Shown: positions 49,106-59,176 of the stretch, in pieces
Layout of the letters: each line of letters begins with the position of its first letter
Numbering within the stretch: position 1 is the first letter of the stretch
Source of the DNA: Fredinandcohnia aciditolerans
GTDB lineage: Bacteria > Bacillota > Bacilli > Bacillales > Bacillaceae_L
Direction of reading: 5' to 3'
Assembly: GCA_003640645.1 (NCBI GenBank)
Contig: QGHH01000006.1
Span: 62,001-126,000 of the forward strand
Length of the DNA: 64,000 nt
Position numbers and translations under genes: made by a program
Notes under the pieces: generated by a model
Seen by the model: only the letters and a program-made list of their open reading frames with translations
Databases searched by the model: none
Told to the model about the DNA's origin: nothing

Positions 49106-51115
49106 TTACAGTACTTCTTTGAAGTTCTTTACTACATTCTCAACAGTAAAGCCGTATTCTTGTAGAAGTTTACCAGCTGGTGCAGATGCTCCAAATGTGT
49201 TAACAGCAAGAACTTTACCTTGGTCGCCAACGAATTCTTTCCATCCTAGTGGAGAAGCCATTTCGATTCCAAGACGAGCCTTAACAGCTTTTGGAAGAAC
49301 TGATTCTTTGTATTCCGCAGATTGCTTCTCGAAGCGATCCCAGCTTGGCATACTTACTACTGATACGAAAATGCCTTCTTTTTCAAGCTCTTTTTGAGCT
49401 TCAATTGCTAATGAAACTTCAGAACCTGTTGCAAGTAATAGACCTGCAACTTCTCCTTTTGCTTCAGAAACAACGTAAGCACCTTTTTTAACACCTTCAT
49501 ATACAACTTCTTGATCAAGCTCTAAAGTAGGTAAACCTTGACGAGTTAATACAAGTGCTGTTGGTGTGTCAGTACTTTCAACTGCTAAGCGCCATGCTGC
49601 AGCTGTTTCTTTTGCGTCAGCTGGACGTAGAATAGAAAGACCTGGCATTGCACGTAATGCAGCTAATTGCTCAACAGGCTCATGAGTTGGGCCGTCTTCT
49701 CCAACTGCAATTGAATCATGTGTAAATACATATGTTACAGGTAGTTTCATTAAAGCTGCTAGACGGATTGCTGGACGTAGGTAATCAGAGAATACGAAGA
49801 AAGTTGCTCCGAATACTTTTACGCCACCGTGAAGGGCCATACCGTTGATAGCAGCACCCATTGCAAATTCTCTGACACCGAACCAGATATTACGAGCAGC
49901 AAAGCTGTCGATTGCATAGTTCTTTTCAGAAGTGATAAGGGTTTTGTTTGACCCTGCTAAGTCTGCTGAACCACCGATTAATTGTGGAATTGCAGTAGCA
50001 GCAGCATTTAATGCTTTACCTGAAGCATCACGAGTTGCAACTGAAGATCCAGCTTCAAAGCTTGGTAGTGAAGCTTCCCAGTTTTCAGGTAGCTCGCCAT
50101 TTAATGCCATTTCAAATTGATTTGCTAATTCAGGGTATTCTTTTTTATATTCTGCAAATAATTCATTCCAAACACTTTCTTTTTGCTTGCCAGCTTCTAC
50201 GAATTGGCTGTAGTGTTCTTTCACTTCTTCTGGTACGAAGAATGGCTCTTCATAAGTCCAGCCGTATGATTCTTTTGTTAAAGTAACTTCATCTTTACCA
50301 AGTGGAGCACCGTGTGAAGCCGATTTTCCACCTTTGTTTGGAGAACCGAAACCGATTGTTGTTTTAACTTCGATTAATGTTGGACGGTTTAGATCCGCTT
50401 TTGCTTCTTGTAATGCTTTTTGAATTTCTTCTGTGTCATTTCCATTTTCAACGCGGATCACTTGCCAGCCGTAGGCTTTAAAGCGATCTTCAACACTTTC
50501 AGAGAAAGAAAGATTTAAATCGCCGTCTAATGAAATATCGTTTGAATCGTACATCACGATAAGACGACCTAATTTTAAGTGACCAGCTAATGAAGCTGCT
50601 TCTGCGGAAACACCTTCCATTAAGTCTCCGTCACCACAAATTGCATATGTAAAGTGGTTAACTAATTCATACTTGTCTTTGTTATAAGTTTCAGCAAGAT
50701 GTCTTTCTGCCATTGCCATCCCAACAGACATTGCAACACCTTGGCCTAGTGGACCTGTAGTTGCTTCAACACCTGGAGTATGACCAAACTCAGGATGTCC
50801 TGGAGTTCTACTTCCCCACTGACGGAAAGCTTTCAAATCATCCATAGTTACATCGTAACCAAATAAATGTAGTAAGCTATATAAAAGCATGGAACCATGT
50901 CCAGCTGATAATACAAAGCGGTCGCGATTGAACCAGTTTGGATTTGCAGGGTTATGATTCATTTCTTTTGCCCAAAGAGTGTAAGCCATTGGAGCTGCAC
51001 CCATCGGCATTCCTGGGTGTCCAGAATTTGCTTTCTCTACACCATCAATTGATAGAGTTCGAATCGTATTAATTGCTAACAAATCTAATTCTTTGTTATT
51101 TAAAGCTGTTTTCAT
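49106..51115 (-). CDS. tkt: Transketolase
   Basis: 669 aa, normal length. Thiamine-diphosphate motif [32 protein letters not shown] near residue 155; N-terminal [25 protein letters not shown] with the catalytic His; pyrimidine-domain block [39 protein letters not shown]. Transfers two-carbon ketol groups in the pentose phosphate pathway. Starts the tkt-tal unit. The 13-bp palindrome ATAGTA-A-TACTAT at 51141-51153 lies just upstream and could be an operator. Confidence 0.97.
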   Translation of the reverse strand: MKTALNNKELDLLAINTIRTLSIDGVEKANSGHPGMPMGAAPMAYTLWAKEMNHNPANPNWFNRDRFVLSAGHGSMLLYSLLHLFGYDVTMDDLKAFRQWGSRTPGHPEFGHTPGVEATTGPLGQGVAMSVGMAMAERHLAETYNKDKYELVNHFTYAICGDGDLMEGVSAEAASLAGHLKLGRLIVMYDSNDISLDGDLNLSFSESVEDRFKAYGWQVIRVENGNDTEEIQKALQEAKADLNRPTLIEVKTTIGFGSPNKGGKSASHGAPLGKDEVTLTKESYGWTYEEPFFVPEEVKEHYSQFVEAGKQKESVWNELFAEYKKEYPELANQFEMALNGELPENWEASLPSFEAGSSVATRDASGKALNAAATAIPQLIGGSADLAGSNKTLITSEKNYAIDSFAARNIWFGVREFAMGAAINGMALHGGVKVFGATFFVFSDYLRPAIRLAALMKLPVTYVFTHDSIAVGEDGPTHEPVEQLAALRAMPGLSILRPADAKETAAAWRLAVESTDTPTALVLTRQGLPTLELDQEVVYEGVKKGAYVVSEAKGEVAGLLLATGSEVSLAIEAQKELEKEGIFVSVVSMPSWDRFEKQSAEYKESVLPKAVKARLGIEMASPLGWKEFVGDQGKVLAVNTFGASAPAGKLLQEYGFTVENVVKNFKEVL

Positions 51116-51441
51116 GTAACCACACTCCTAAACTATTAAAATAGTAATACTATTATGTTTCCTTTTTATACCCTACCTAAAAAATCAAATCTTTTCAATC
51201 TTAAAAATAAGTTGTATAATTAATTCGTTCACTAAACAAATTATAACCATTTATAATGTACCACCCTAGCCTTTATTCGTCAATTATCTAAATACAAACA
51301 ATTATGTCAAATGTGAATTCATTTTTTATGAAAGCGTCATCATAGAAAAATTTCACATATTGCCATTCATTATGTAAAACTTAATGATGAAATCTTCTTT
51401 TTAAAAATTTAGTTGTACCAACTACCAGATGGAGGATTTGT
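51116..51441. promoter_or_regulatory. Divergent promoter region of tkt and the ROK regulator
   Basis: AT-rich 326 bp with no gene. It holds two short palindromes: ATAGTA-A-TACTAT (51141-51153) near the tkt start and TAGTTG-TAC-CAACTA (51410-51424) just before the ribosome site of the ROK gene. The latter position would suit autoregulation by the ROK protein. No -35/-10 pair is strong enough to name. Confidence 0.45.
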
Positions 51442-52608
51442 ATGATTACTGGAGATGCAGCATATATAAAAAAAATAAATCGCTCGCTTATTTTAGAAAA
51501 AATAGTTCAAGAAGGCATGATCTCGAGGGCTGACATTTCCAAAGCAACAGCACTTACAAGGGCCACCGTTTCTGCACAGGTTGCTGATTTATTAGATGAA
51601 GATTTAATCATTGAAACTCAGCTAGAGCATAATAGCGTTGGGCGAAAGCCCATTATGCTTTCATTAAACGCTAGGGCAGGATATGCGCTGGGAATAGATG
51701 TGGACTACAACCAAATCTCATTCACAATATCGGACTTGCTTGGGAAGCTTGTTTTCGAAAAGACGATCGAATGTAAAAGCCGAGCCTATGAGGACATCCT
51801 TCAGATATTAATTGAACAAATCAATTTACTTGATGAGGAATACAGTGATAATCGTTATGGCATTATCGGTGTCGTAATTGCCATTCACGGACTTGTTGGA
51901 AAAGATGAAAATATTCATTTTGTGCCTCGATTCTTGTGGCGCTCTGTGAATTTAAAAGAAGACCTTGAAAAAGCATGCGAACTCGAGATTCATATTGAAA
52001 ACAATGCAAATATGTCCGCTTTTGCTGAAAGAGTCTTTCTTCACCATGAAACAAACAGCCTATTATGTACCACGATTTATTCTGGAATCGGGCTTGGGAT
52101 TATTATGGACAATCATTTCTTTCGCGGAAATGACGGGTTTGCAGGTGAAATCGGTCATATGATCGTCGTTCCTCACGGACGGTCATGTTCTTGTGGTAAT
52201 GAAGGGTGCTGGGAACAATATGCATCAGAGTCCGTCTTTTTAGAAAATATAAGAGTGGAAAAAGGTCTTTCCTCTTTTACATATGATGACTTGAAAGACC
52301 TAATTGAAGAAAATGACCAGGATATCCTTGAGCGTCTCGAACACTTTATTTACTACCTATCCATTGGTTTAAATAATATGATCAACATGTATAATCCCGA
52401 TACAATTATACTTGATGGAGAAATCTTACGTCTTTACCCTGATTCTATAAAAAAAATAGAAGAGAATTTATCCTCTTCTATCAGTCACTATCGTGAATTA
52501 TCGGTTTCAACTTTAGGCAAAAGAACCGTTCGAATGGGTGCATGTGCCTTTGCAATCAAACGTTTTTTAGGCGTACCCATTTTAAATTTAAATTATAAAA
52601 ATGAATAA
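51442..52608 (+). CDS. ROK-family (XylR/NagC-like) transcriptional repressor
   Basis: 388 aa, GGAGG 9 nt before the ATG. N-terminal winged helix-turn-helix (SRADISKATALTRATVSAQVADLLDEDLI, residues about 28-58), then a ROK sugar-kinase-like domain. The zinc-binding ROK motif is HGRSCSCGNEGCWEQYAS near residue 245, and the second motif is IYSGIGLGIIMDNHFFRG. Proteins of this type repress sugar-use genes and respond to a sugar or sugar phosphate. Divergent from tkt-tal, so control of pentose metabolism is plausible but unproven. Confidence 0.9.
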   Translation: MITGDAAYIKKINRSLILEKIVQEGMISRADISKATALTRATVSAQVADLLDEDLIIETQLEHNSVGRKPIMLSLNARAGYALGIDVDYNQISFTISDLLGKLVFEKTIECKSRAYEDILQILIEQINLLDEEYSDNRYGIIGVVIAIHGLVGKDENIHFVPRFLWRSVNLKEDLEKACELEIHIENNANMSAFAERVFLHHETNSLLCTTIYSGIGLGIIMDNHFFRGNDGFAGEIGHMIVVPHGRSCSCGNEGCWEQYASESVFLENIRVEKGLSSFTYDDLKDLIEENDQDILERLEHFIYYLSIGLNNMINMYNPDTIILDGEILRLYPDSIKKIEENLSSSISHYRELSVSTLGKRTVRMGACAFAIKRFLGVPILNLNYKNE

Positions 52609-52614
52609 CCTGAT

Positions 52615-52641
52615 AAGGAGCTGTAGTCTGCTCCTTTTTTT
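52615..52641 (+). terminator. Terminator of the ROK gene
   Basis: AAGGAGC-TGTAGTCT-GCTCCTT followed by TTTTT. Confidence 0.85.
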
Positions 52642-53425
52642 ACACGTTCAGATCTCTTTTTTTATAAAAAACATAGGTTAGTGCTGTTAAAATGACGGTC
52701 AAACAAACGGAGATAATAACGAAAACAGCCTCAAACCCATCCCCTGTTAGCATATTTTCCGCTGTAAAATATTTAAATGGGACAACATATTTAAGGACTT
52801 CAAGTTTTTCACTTAAATCAATGACAATCGATATAATGAATGTTAATAGCAGGATTCCTGTAGCAATGGGTGCTGCTCGTTTCGGCTTCCGGATAGTTGC
52901 TGCAAGTGCAGAACCAAGAACTAGAAAAAGGACTTGTAAAATAAACATTCCGCCCATTAACATAAGTAGGTCCTCAATCCCATTATCTATTTCAAAAATC
53001 AAAATCGTCGCAACGGTTGTAACAGCATTAAAAACGACAAGATTTATAAAAGCTGCTACTAGCTTCATTGTAATTACCTTTGTACGAGTAATGGGTTTTA
53101 CAAATAAAAATTCAAAGGTCTTATCCCGCTCTTCCTTTGCAATGATTGAAGCCCCCATCATCGAGGCATGGATTGTCGCCATCAAAAGCAAATATATATA
53201 CAGAACCGCGAAATACCCTATCGGGGTCGATAAATCTAACGTACCCGTTCCCATTAATGCTTGAAGAGCTTTTGGCATCGACTCAACAAGTTCATTCAAG
53301 GATTGCCCAGATGAAGAAAGGCTTGAGTATTCAGTGTTACCCATGAATATTAAAAGGACAAGTCCAATGCTCCAAATGATGAGAGACTTACGGTATGCCT
53401 TCATTTCTCTTAAAAATACATTCAT
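52640..53425 (-). CDS. ABC-2 type exporter permease, second subunit
   Basis: 261 aa with six membrane helices. N-terminus MNVFLREMKAYRKSLIIWSIG and internal GASIIAKEERDKTFEFLFVKPITRTKVITMKL are typical of the ABC-2 group. The same blocks occur in the preceding gene (MNVFLHECRAYRKTTLIWTLS; VREKTADFLLTKPITRNTIL), so the two permeases are paralogues and probably form a heterodimer with the upstream ATPase. Last gene of the operon TetR-ATPase-permease-permease. Confidence 0.87.
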   Translation of the reverse strand: MNVFLREMKAYRKSLIIWSIGLVLLIFMGNTEYSSLSSSGQSLNELVESMPKALQALMGTGTLDLSTPIGYFAVLYIYLLLMATIHASMMGASIIAKEERDKTFEFLFVKPITRTKVITMKLVAAFINLVVFNAVTTVATILIFEIDNGIEDLLMLMGGMFILQVLFLVLGSALAATIRKPKRAAPIATGILLLTFIISIVIDLSEKLEVLKYVVPFKYFTAENMLTGDGFEAVFVIISVCLTVILTALTYVFYKKRDLNV

Positions 53426-53442
53426 GCAAAGTACCCCCTTTC

Positions 53443-54237
53443 TTACACAGAATGAATATCTTTTTTCGTATAGTAGATATAGCTCGCGATAATTGCAACA
53501 ACCACAATCCCTAATCCAACTAATAAAAAAGCTCCCTCATATCTTGTGTGTTCAATCATATAGTACGAATCAAAGTATTTAAAAGGAGACAGATACCGTT
53601 TAAATTCAGCACCACTTGAACTAAGCATTCCAATAATAAAAAAAGCAAAAACAGTTCCTAAAGAAACGGAGAGTACCGATTTGATTTTTGGTAAGTAAAC
53701 GGAAAGGAAAATCCCTATCGCAAGAAAAATGACTTGCAATAAAAACAACGAAATCGAAATAAGTAAAAATGCTTTTGTACTGTATTCATCCGTTGCAACT
53801 GCAGCTACCATGAGCCACGAGGCAACTAGATATACAATGCTTGTGAACAGAATGGAAGTAAATGCAGCCAAAACTTTTGCTGTTAAAATCGTATTTCTTG
53901 TGATTGGTTTTGTTAGTAAGAAGTCAGCTGTCTTCTCTCTTACTTCCTTTGACACAATGGCTGTGCCAAAATTCATTGCCTGGATCGCCCCACAAAGACT
54001 AATGTACACAAACACGTAGGAGTAGAATCCGAGAACGGAACCAAAGGTATCAACTTGTAGTCCTAATGCTTGTTTCATTGCATCTGGAAAACCATCCAAC
54101 ACCTTTTTATAATCTTCAATATCCTTTGCAATCGTTGGAAACATCGACATAAACAAGACCATGATTCCAACGAGCGACAATGTCCAAATGAGCGTGGTTT
54201 TTCGATAGGCCCTACATTCATGAAGAAAGACGTTCAT
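53443..54237 (-). CDS. ABC-2 type exporter permease, first subunit
   Basis: 264 aa, six helices, paralogous to the next gene. The conserved coupling-loop block KEVREKTADFLLTKPITRNTILTAKVL is clear near residue 95. Six bases separate it from the ATPase and 17 bp from the second permease. Substrate unknown; TetR-controlled systems of this layout usually export toxic or membrane-active compounds. Confidence 0.87.
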   Translation of the reverse strand: MNVFLHECRAYRKTTLIWTLSLVGIMVLFMSMFPTIAKDIEDYKKVLDGFPDAMKQALGLQVDTFGSVLGFYSYVFVYISLCGAIQAMNFGTAIVSKEVREKTADFLLTKPITRNTILTAKVLAAFTSILFTSIVYLVASWLMVAAVATDEYSTKAFLLISISLFLLQVIFLAIGIFLSVYLPKIKSVLSVSLGTVFAFFIIGMLSSSGAEFKRYLSPFKYFDSYYMIEHTRYEGAFLLVGLGIVVVAIIASYIYYTKKDIHSV

Positions 54238-54243
54238 ATCATT

Positions 54244-55128
54244 TTAGGCCTCCTTCTCGTAATAATGCATGAAAATCTCCTCAAGGTCTGGCTCTGTTAC
54301 GGACAGATTGGTAATCTCTATACCGGCGACTTTTTCCATTACTGTATTGATATTACCTTTAAACAGAAAGCTAATTTTCTTATCAATAACTTCTAAATCA
54401 CTTACCCCCGGAATTGAAAAATAGCTTTTTTCAATCGGAGCTAATGGTTCAACCACAAATCTTTTAAAATTGTTATCTTTTAAAGTACTAATCTTTTCAA
54501 CGGTTACGATTTTACCTTCTTTGATAATAGCAACCCTGTCACACAGTCTTTGAACCTCGCTTAAAATGTGGGAAGAGAAAAGAATCGTCACACCTTTTTT
54601 ATTTTCTTCCTCTAGCAAATCAAAAAAGCGCTGTTGCATTAATGGATCAAGCCCACTCGTTGGCTCATCAAGAATCACAAGCTTTGGTTCATGGAGAAGA
54701 CCTTGGACAATCCCTACCTTTTTCTTGTTTCCAAGAGATAGATCATCAATTTTACGATTAAGGTCGAGTTCCATAATCTCAGCCAGTTCTTTGATTCTCT
54801 TGGAACAATCCTTTTTATAAAAGCTTGCCGAATACTTAAGCAGGTCCTTCACTTTCATATTGTCATAGTAAAAGACTTCTGATGGAAGATAACCAATTTC
54901 CTTTTTAATTTCAGACGAGAATTGAACTGTGTCTTTCCCAAAGATTTTTGCACTTCCACTTGTCGGGTAGATGAGTGACAGCATGGTTCGAATAGTTGTG
55001 GACTTTCCGGCACCATTCGGCCCAATAAATCCGAAAATCTCTCCTTCCTCCACATGGAAGCTAATATCTTCAATTCCCCGCGACTTTCCATACATCTTTG
55101 TTAAGTTTTGAATTTCAATGACATTCAT
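54244..55128 (-). CDS. ABC transporter ATP-binding protein
   Basis: 294 aa. Walker A GPNGAGKST near residue 38, signature LSLGNKKKVGIVQGL (LSLGN variant), Walker B LVILDEPTSGLD, H-loop FSSHILSEVQ. The C-terminal 80 residues are the usual extension of drug-exporter ATPases. It drives the two ABC-2 permeases downstream. Nineteen bases after the TetR gene, same strand. Confidence 0.92.
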   Translation of the reverse strand: MNVIEIQNLTKMYGKSRGIEDISFHVEEGEIFGFIGPNGAGKSTTIRTMLSLIYPTSGSAKIFGKDTVQFSSEIKKEIGYLPSEVFYYDNMKVKDLLKYSASFYKKDCSKRIKELAEIMELDLNRKIDDLSLGNKKKVGIVQGLLHEPKLVILDEPTSGLDPLMQQRFFDLLEEENKKGVTILFSSHILSEVQRLCDRVAIIKEGKIVTVEKISTLKDNNFKRFVVEPLAPIEKSYFSIPGVSDLEVIDKKISFLFKGNINTVMEKVAGIEITNLSVTEPDLEEIFMHYYEKEA

Positions 55129-55147
55129 TTATCTAGACCTCCCTACA

Positions 55148-55771
55148 TTATTTGTAAAATGCTAATTTTAGCATTTCGATATATTCGTCCATTTCTTCAA
55201 GCAGGTCTTCAATATTTAACTGGTCTAACGGGATCTCTTTTGTTTGTTCTTGCTTTTGGTAACCGAAGGCCTCAAGTGACCAAAAAATAATATTCATTGC
55301 TTTTGGAATATCGATTCCTTCCTTGAATTTTGATACATCAATCGAACTAGCCAACTTCGAATAACTACTTTTAAGGATATCCTTGTTTCTTTTTTCAAGT
55401 TCAATCTTAATCTCGGGGGAATCTTCCTCAAAAGCAAATCTTACAAAGGTAAACATCTCGGGGTGTTTTTTCATTAGTTCAAATTTAATCAATGTTATAT
55501 TTCGATATTTATTAAAAATATCAGGCTCATCAAGGTCAATATTGGCAAATAAGTCATTAACCAGTAACTCTAAATAATAGTCATATAAGAACAGATATAG
55601 TTCTTTTTTATTATTAAAATAATGAAACAACAGCCCCTTTGAAATACCCGCTTGCTTTACAATTTCATTTGTTGACGCATTCGCATAGTTTTTTTCAGCA
55701 AACTCTTTGGTGGCTGCATTTAAGATTCGTTCTTGTTTTTCTTGCTCTAAGTTGAAAAATTTTGAAAGCAT
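55148..55771 (-). CDS. TetR-family repressor of the adjacent ABC exporter
   Basis: 207 aa from the ATG at 55769-55771 (GGAGG 7 nt upstream). N-terminal TetR HTH: ERILNAATKEFAEKNYANASTNEIVKQAGISKGLLFHYFNNKKELYLF, the classic family pattern at residues about 12-60. The rest is a helical ligand-binding and dimer domain of unknown specificity. Heads the exporter operon and is preceded by two TTGACCA/TGGTCAA palindromes, so it is very probably autoregulatory. Confidence 0.93.
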   Translation of the reverse strand: MLSKFFNLEQEKQERILNAATKEFAEKNYANASTNEIVKQAGISKGLLFHYFNNKKELYLFLYDYYLELLVNDLFANIDLDEPDIFNKYRNITLIKFELMKKHPEMFTFVRFAFEEDSPEIKIELEKRNKDILKSSYSKLASSIDVSKFKEGIDIPKAMNIIFWSLEAFGYQKQEQTKEIPLDQLNIEDLLEEMDEYIEMLKLAFYK

Positions 55772-55790
55772 GGTAAAACCTCCAATCAAC

Positions 55791-55843
55791 ATTGACCAGT
55801 TTGGTCAATTCCATTATATTCCACTTTAACCATACTGGTCAAT
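55791..55843. promoter_or_regulatory. Paired operators for the TetR-family repressor
   Basis: Operator 1, 55791-55809: perfect ATTGACCA-GTT-TGGTCAAT. Operator 2, 55826-55842: TTAACCA-TAC-TGGTCAA, one mismatch between arms. Centres are 34 bp apart, with TATATT between them as a -10 candidate on either strand. Confidence 0.75.
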
Positions 55844-55887
55844 AATTAAAAAATGCCCCAAAGATTATCTTTGAGACACAGTTATTC

Positions 55888-56424
55888 CTAACCAAACAAT
55901 ATTTCGATTTCCTTTTTAAGTTCTTCTAATAATGGAAAAGTTGAGGCATGACCTAGGCTTTCGGCTACATTTCGGTAATACCACTCTTGTTTATCCTTGC
56001 CACGGCTAAATCTACGCCAAACTTGATCCCCCTGCTCCTCATAATCTCGGATGATCGACCGGATATTATGCAGCTTATCCGCACATACGACTGTTCGGTT
56101 ATCTTCTGAGGCCGCCCTTAGAAATGAAATGGTATGTTCTTTCCTTGCCTCCCACGGCAGAGATTTATCCGGCTCTGAACAACCGTCCACAAGTTCTGCT
56201 ACCTCATCACCAAAGCCAGCTCTAATATCAGAAAGAGTTAACTCAGTATCCTCCACTGTATCGTGTAGTATTCCGGCAACTACTAGTTCAGTCCGCGCAT
56301 TTATCTTCAATAAAATTAGGCCAACCCCAAGCGGATGGGTAATATATGGAATATTCGTTAGTTTGCGATACTGCCCGTCATGTGCTTTACTCGCAACAAT
56401 TATTGCTTTTTCAATCATGTCCAT
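55888..56424 (-). CDS. HD-domain (p)ppGpp-hydrolase-like protein
   Basis: 178 aa. HD-family metal phosphohydrolase of the RelA/SpoT hydrolase or MESH1 type: KAHDGQYRKLTNIPYITHPLGVGLIL near residue 14, then GILHDTVEDTELT with the HD pair near residue 52, and CADKLHNIRSI near residue 118. There is no synthetase domain. It may hydrolyse alarmones or related nucleotides in the cytoplasm. AGGAGG about 10 nt before the ATG. A CAAAGAT/ATCTTTG hairpin follows the gene at about 55858-55873 and may terminate it. Confidence 0.83.
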   Translation of the reverse strand: MDMIEKAIIVASKAHDGQYRKLTNIPYITHPLGVGLILLKINARTELVVAGILHDTVEDTELTLSDIRAGFGDEVAELVDGCSEPDKSLPWEARKEHTISFLRAASEDNRTVVCADKLHNIRSIIRDYEEQGDQVWRRFSRGKDKQEWYYRNVAESLGHASTFPLLEELKKEIEILFG

Positions 56425-56474
56425 GTTGTTGATCTCCTCCTATCAAATTCGCCTTCGCGTATTAGCGTCTGATT

Positions 56475-56545
56475 TTAAGGCCCACAGGAAGTGGGTCATA
56501 AAGACGTTGCCACAGGACGTGGCGTTCATAGTCTTTGATCTTACT
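56475..56545. repeat. Interspersed palindromic repeat, GCCACGTCCTGTGGC family
   Basis: Two successive hairpins, CCCAC-AGGAA-GTGGG (about 56482-56496) and GCCAC-AGGAC-GTGGC (about 56508-56523), followed by AGTCTTTGATC. Related to the copies at 2483, 37281 and 61028. Confidence 0.65.
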
Positions 56546-56615
56546 GCGCGAAAAATTACTTTTGAAAAATCGTGTCATCCGCCAGTTGCTTTAATTTTAT
56601 TCAATGGAATAAAGT

Positions 56616-56646
56616 AAAAATAACCTGACACAAAATGATGCCAGGT
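56616..56646 (-). terminator. Terminator of the amino-acid ABC operon
   Basis: On the minus strand ACCTGGCATCATTTTGTGTCAGGT (one mismatch) followed by TATTTTTAC. Confidence 0.7.
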
Positions 56647-56654
56647 AACCCCAT

Positions 56655-57377
56655 TTACAGTACTTTACTTAAGAATGCTTTTGTCCGGTCATGTTGTGGA
56701 TTTTCAAATAACTCCTTTGGTCGATTCTCCTCAACAATATAGCCACCATCCATGAAAAGAACACGGTCACCCACTTCACGAGCGAAACCCATTTCATGAG
56801 TCACGACCACCATTGTCATTCCTTCTCGTGCCAGCTGCTTCATAACCTCTAATACTTCTCCAACCATTTCAGGGTCAAGAGCAGAAGTTGGTTCATCAAA
56901 TAGCATAATTCTAGGTTCCATGGCAAGTGCTCGTGCAATCGCAACACGTTGTTTTTGACCACCAGACAATGAATCCGGATAAGCGTCCGCTTTCTCTGCA
57001 AGACCGACTTTTTTCAATAGTTCCATCCCTTTATTATACGCCTTTTCATTCGAAACCTTCTTTACTATCAATGGCGAAAGCATAATATTCTCCATAACGG
57101 TTTTGTGAGGAAATAAATTAAACTGCTGGAACACCATACCGACATCTGTTCTAATTGAATTGATATTTGTTTTCTTATCAGTAATATCGACACCCTCTAT
57201 AAAAACATGCCCTTCGTCTATGGTCTCCAATAAATTTATGCAACGTAAAAAGGTTGACTTCCCGGATCCTGAAGGACCAATGACAACCACAACCTCTTGA
57301 GGCTGAATTTTAACTGAAATCCCTTTTAACACTTCATTCTTCCCAAAAGATTTTTTTATATTGTCCACTTTGATCAT
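56655..57377 (-). CDS. Polar amino acid ABC transporter ATPase (GlnQ-like)
   Basis: 240 aa, standard length. Walker [10 protein letters not shown] near residue 34, Q-loop [17 protein letters not shown], signature [15 protein letters not shown], Walker [14 protein letters not shown]-loop VVTHEMGFA. These features, with the length, mark the PAAT family (GlnQ/ArtM/TcyC). Overlaps the permease gene by 4 bp; last gene of a binding protein-permease-ATPase operon that imports a polar amino acid. Confidence 0.95.
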   Translation of the reverse strand: MIKVDNIKKSFGKNEVLKGISVKIQPQEVVVVIGPSGSGKSTFLRCINLLETIDEGHVFIEGVDITDKKTNINSIRTDVGMVFQQFNLFPHKTVMENIMLSPLIVKKVSNEKAYNKGMELLKKVGLAEKADAYPDSLSGGQKQRVAIARALAMEPRIMLFDEPTSALDPEMVGEVLEVMKQLAREGMTMVVVTHEMGFAREVGDRVLFMDGGYIVEENRPKELFENPQHDRTKAFLSKVL

Positions 57378-58030
57378 TCTGTTTTCAACCTCTTTTCAAG
57401 ATAGTTTAATAGGATTGTCAATGAAAGAGTTAATATCAAATAAATGAAGGCTGCAGTTAAATATGGTTCCCACACACGCGCATATTGGCCAGTCATCATG
57501 CGGCCCCAGTGCATTAATTCCGGAGTTGCTACTACCGAAAGAAGGGACGAATCTTTAATCAGAATAACAAATTCGTTTCCTAATGGAGGGATCATTCGTT
57601 TAAATGCTTGAGGGATAATGACATATCTCATCGCTTGAGCATGTGTCATTCCCAATGAGCGAGCGGCTTCCATTTGCCCACGGTCAAGGGATTGGATACC
57701 TGCTCTAAAAATCTCCGCTATGTAGGCTGAAGCATTTAATGTAAGTGCAATAACACCTGCGACAATTCCGTTTGTTCCACCTAAAAATAGTGGAACAACC
57801 CCAAAGTGAACTAAAAAGATTTGGACGAGTAGTGGTGTCCCGCGGAAGAAAGTTACGTAAAACATAAATGGAAGAGCAATCCATTTATTACGAATCATTT
57901 TTCCAATGCCAATAAATAGCCCTAGGATTGTCCCAAGTAAAATTCCGGCAATTGATAAGCCGATGGTTAATAATGCTCCTTTCCCAAAATAGGGAAGGTA
58001 ATCTATGATTATATCAAACCTAAAATCCAT
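57374..58030 (-). CDS. Polar amino acid ABC transporter permease
   Basis: 218 aa from the ATG at 58028-58030 (GGGGG about 9 nt upstream; the longer frame lacks a site). About five membrane helices. The PAAT-type EAA loop reads [34 protein letters not shown]. Pairs as a homodimer with the ATPase whose start it overlaps. Substrate specificity cannot be read; glutamine, cystine or arginine are the usual choices. Confidence 0.93.
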   Translation of the reverse strand: MDFRFDIIIDYLPYFGKGALLTIGLSIAGILLGTILGLFIGIGKMIRNKWIALPFMFYVTFFRGTPLLVQIFLVHFGVVPLFLGGTNGIVAGVIALTLNASAYIAEIFRAGIQSLDRGQMEAARSLGMTHAQAMRYVIIPQAFKRMIPPLGNEFVILIKDSSLLSVVATPELMHWGRMMTGQYARVWEPYLTAAFIYLILTLSLTILLNYLEKRLKTE

Positions 58031-58100
58031 GGTGTGTCCCCCTTTTGATAAGCCAAAAATTGCGTAACACAATGAAGTCGTTACGCAATTTTTCACTCGT

Positions 58101-58934
58101 TTATTTCGAAGCTTCTTGTTCTGCCTTCAATGCTTCTAAGTCTGGCTCTGCCCCAAACCATTCTTTATAAATTTCTGTGTACTTTCCGCTTTCAATAATT
58201 GATTCAATTGCTTTATCGAGATCAGCTTTTAAGTTATCACTGCCCTTAGGGAACATCATGCCGTAGAACTCAGCATCAAATGTGTCTTTGTCTCCAACCA
58301 CCTTTAGCTTTTTGTCTGGATTTTGCGCTGCGTAGTATTCAATAACACCGTTATCGGCTACAACTGCATCCGCTCCACCGCTTTCAAGCTCAAGAATGGC
58401 TAAGTTATTATTTTCAAATGCTTTAATATCAGGATGCTTTTCACCAAGTACCTTTTCAACCGCAAAATGTCCAGTGGTCGATGCTTGAACCGCTACCTTT
58501 TTCCCTTTCAAATCATCAGCTGTCTGAATATTACTATCTTCAGGGATCATAATTTTATTAGTTGATAGGAAAAATGGAATCGTAAATAGATACTCCTTCT
58601 TACGGTCTTCGGTGATTGAAATTGACGATATCGCCATATCATAAGAACCTTTATTTAATTCAACAAAAATTGGATCCCAACCTGTATGTTTAATATCAAG
58701 TTCGTAGCCTGCTTCCTCAGCTACAGCATTAAGAACATCGATTTCGAAACCAACGATTTTGTCACCTTCCATAAACTCGAATGGTGCGTATGCCGCATCT
58801 GTCATAACCTTAAGTGTCTTTTTGCCAGTATCTTCTCCCTCTTTTTCTCCGCCGGTCTCACTTGTATCGCTAGTTCCACAAGCTGCTAAGAAGAGAAATA
58901 GAAGCATGATTAAAAAAACTGGAATTTTCTTCAC
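58101..58934 (-). CDS. Amino acid ABC transporter substrate-binding lipoprotein
   Basis: 277 aa from the GTG at 58932-58934, with AAAGGGG 8 nt upstream; an ATG 18 nt earlier overlaps that site. Signal peptide with lipobox LAAC (FLFLAACGTSD), then a Glu/Gly/Thr-rich spacer and an SBP_bac_3 domain: DAAYAPFEFMEGDKIVGFEIDVLNAVAEEAG, ELNKGSYDMAISSISITEDRKKEY. Extracellular, lipid-anchored receptor for the PAAT importer. Gap of 70 bp to the permease gene. Confidence 0.93.
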   Translation of the reverse strand: MKKIPVFLIMLLFLFLAACGTSDTSETGGEKEGEDTGKKTLKVMTDAAYAPFEFMEGDKIVGFEIDVLNAVAEEAGYELDIKHTGWDPIFVELNKGSYDMAISSISITEDRKKEYLFTIPFFLSTNKIMIPEDSNIQTADDLKGKKVAVQASTTGHFAVEKVLGEKHPDIKAFENNNLAILELESGGADAVVADNGVIEYYAAQNPDKKLKVVGDKDTFDAEFYGMMFPKGSDNLKADLDKAIESIIESGKYTEIYKEWFGAEPDLEALKAEQEASK

Positions 58935-59176
58935 GTATGTAACCCCTTTCATTTTTTATAAAATTTTTAATAGTTAACTTTTTTACTATATTATCACAAT
59001 GATAGTCTAAAAGAAATATAGAATTGATTTTCCCCCTTTGATGAATGTGTATCGTTACATTTTATGAACCTTATATAGAACTATAGAACTAATTAAACGA
59101 CAAATCGGTGATGACAGGGACTGGAATTTCGAATATATTTAGAATAGTAGCCATTTTCGAAAAGGAGGATATTTTT

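Noticed and set aside
52692-53264. 190-codon open frame antisense to an ABC permease gene
   Set aside because: Composition is the mirror of the hydrophobic permease sequence, with no ribosome site or domain.
56051-56617. 188-codon open frame antisense to the HD hydrolase gene and repeat
   Set aside because: The HD gene on the other strand has clear catalytic motifs; this frame has none and runs into the interspersed repeat.
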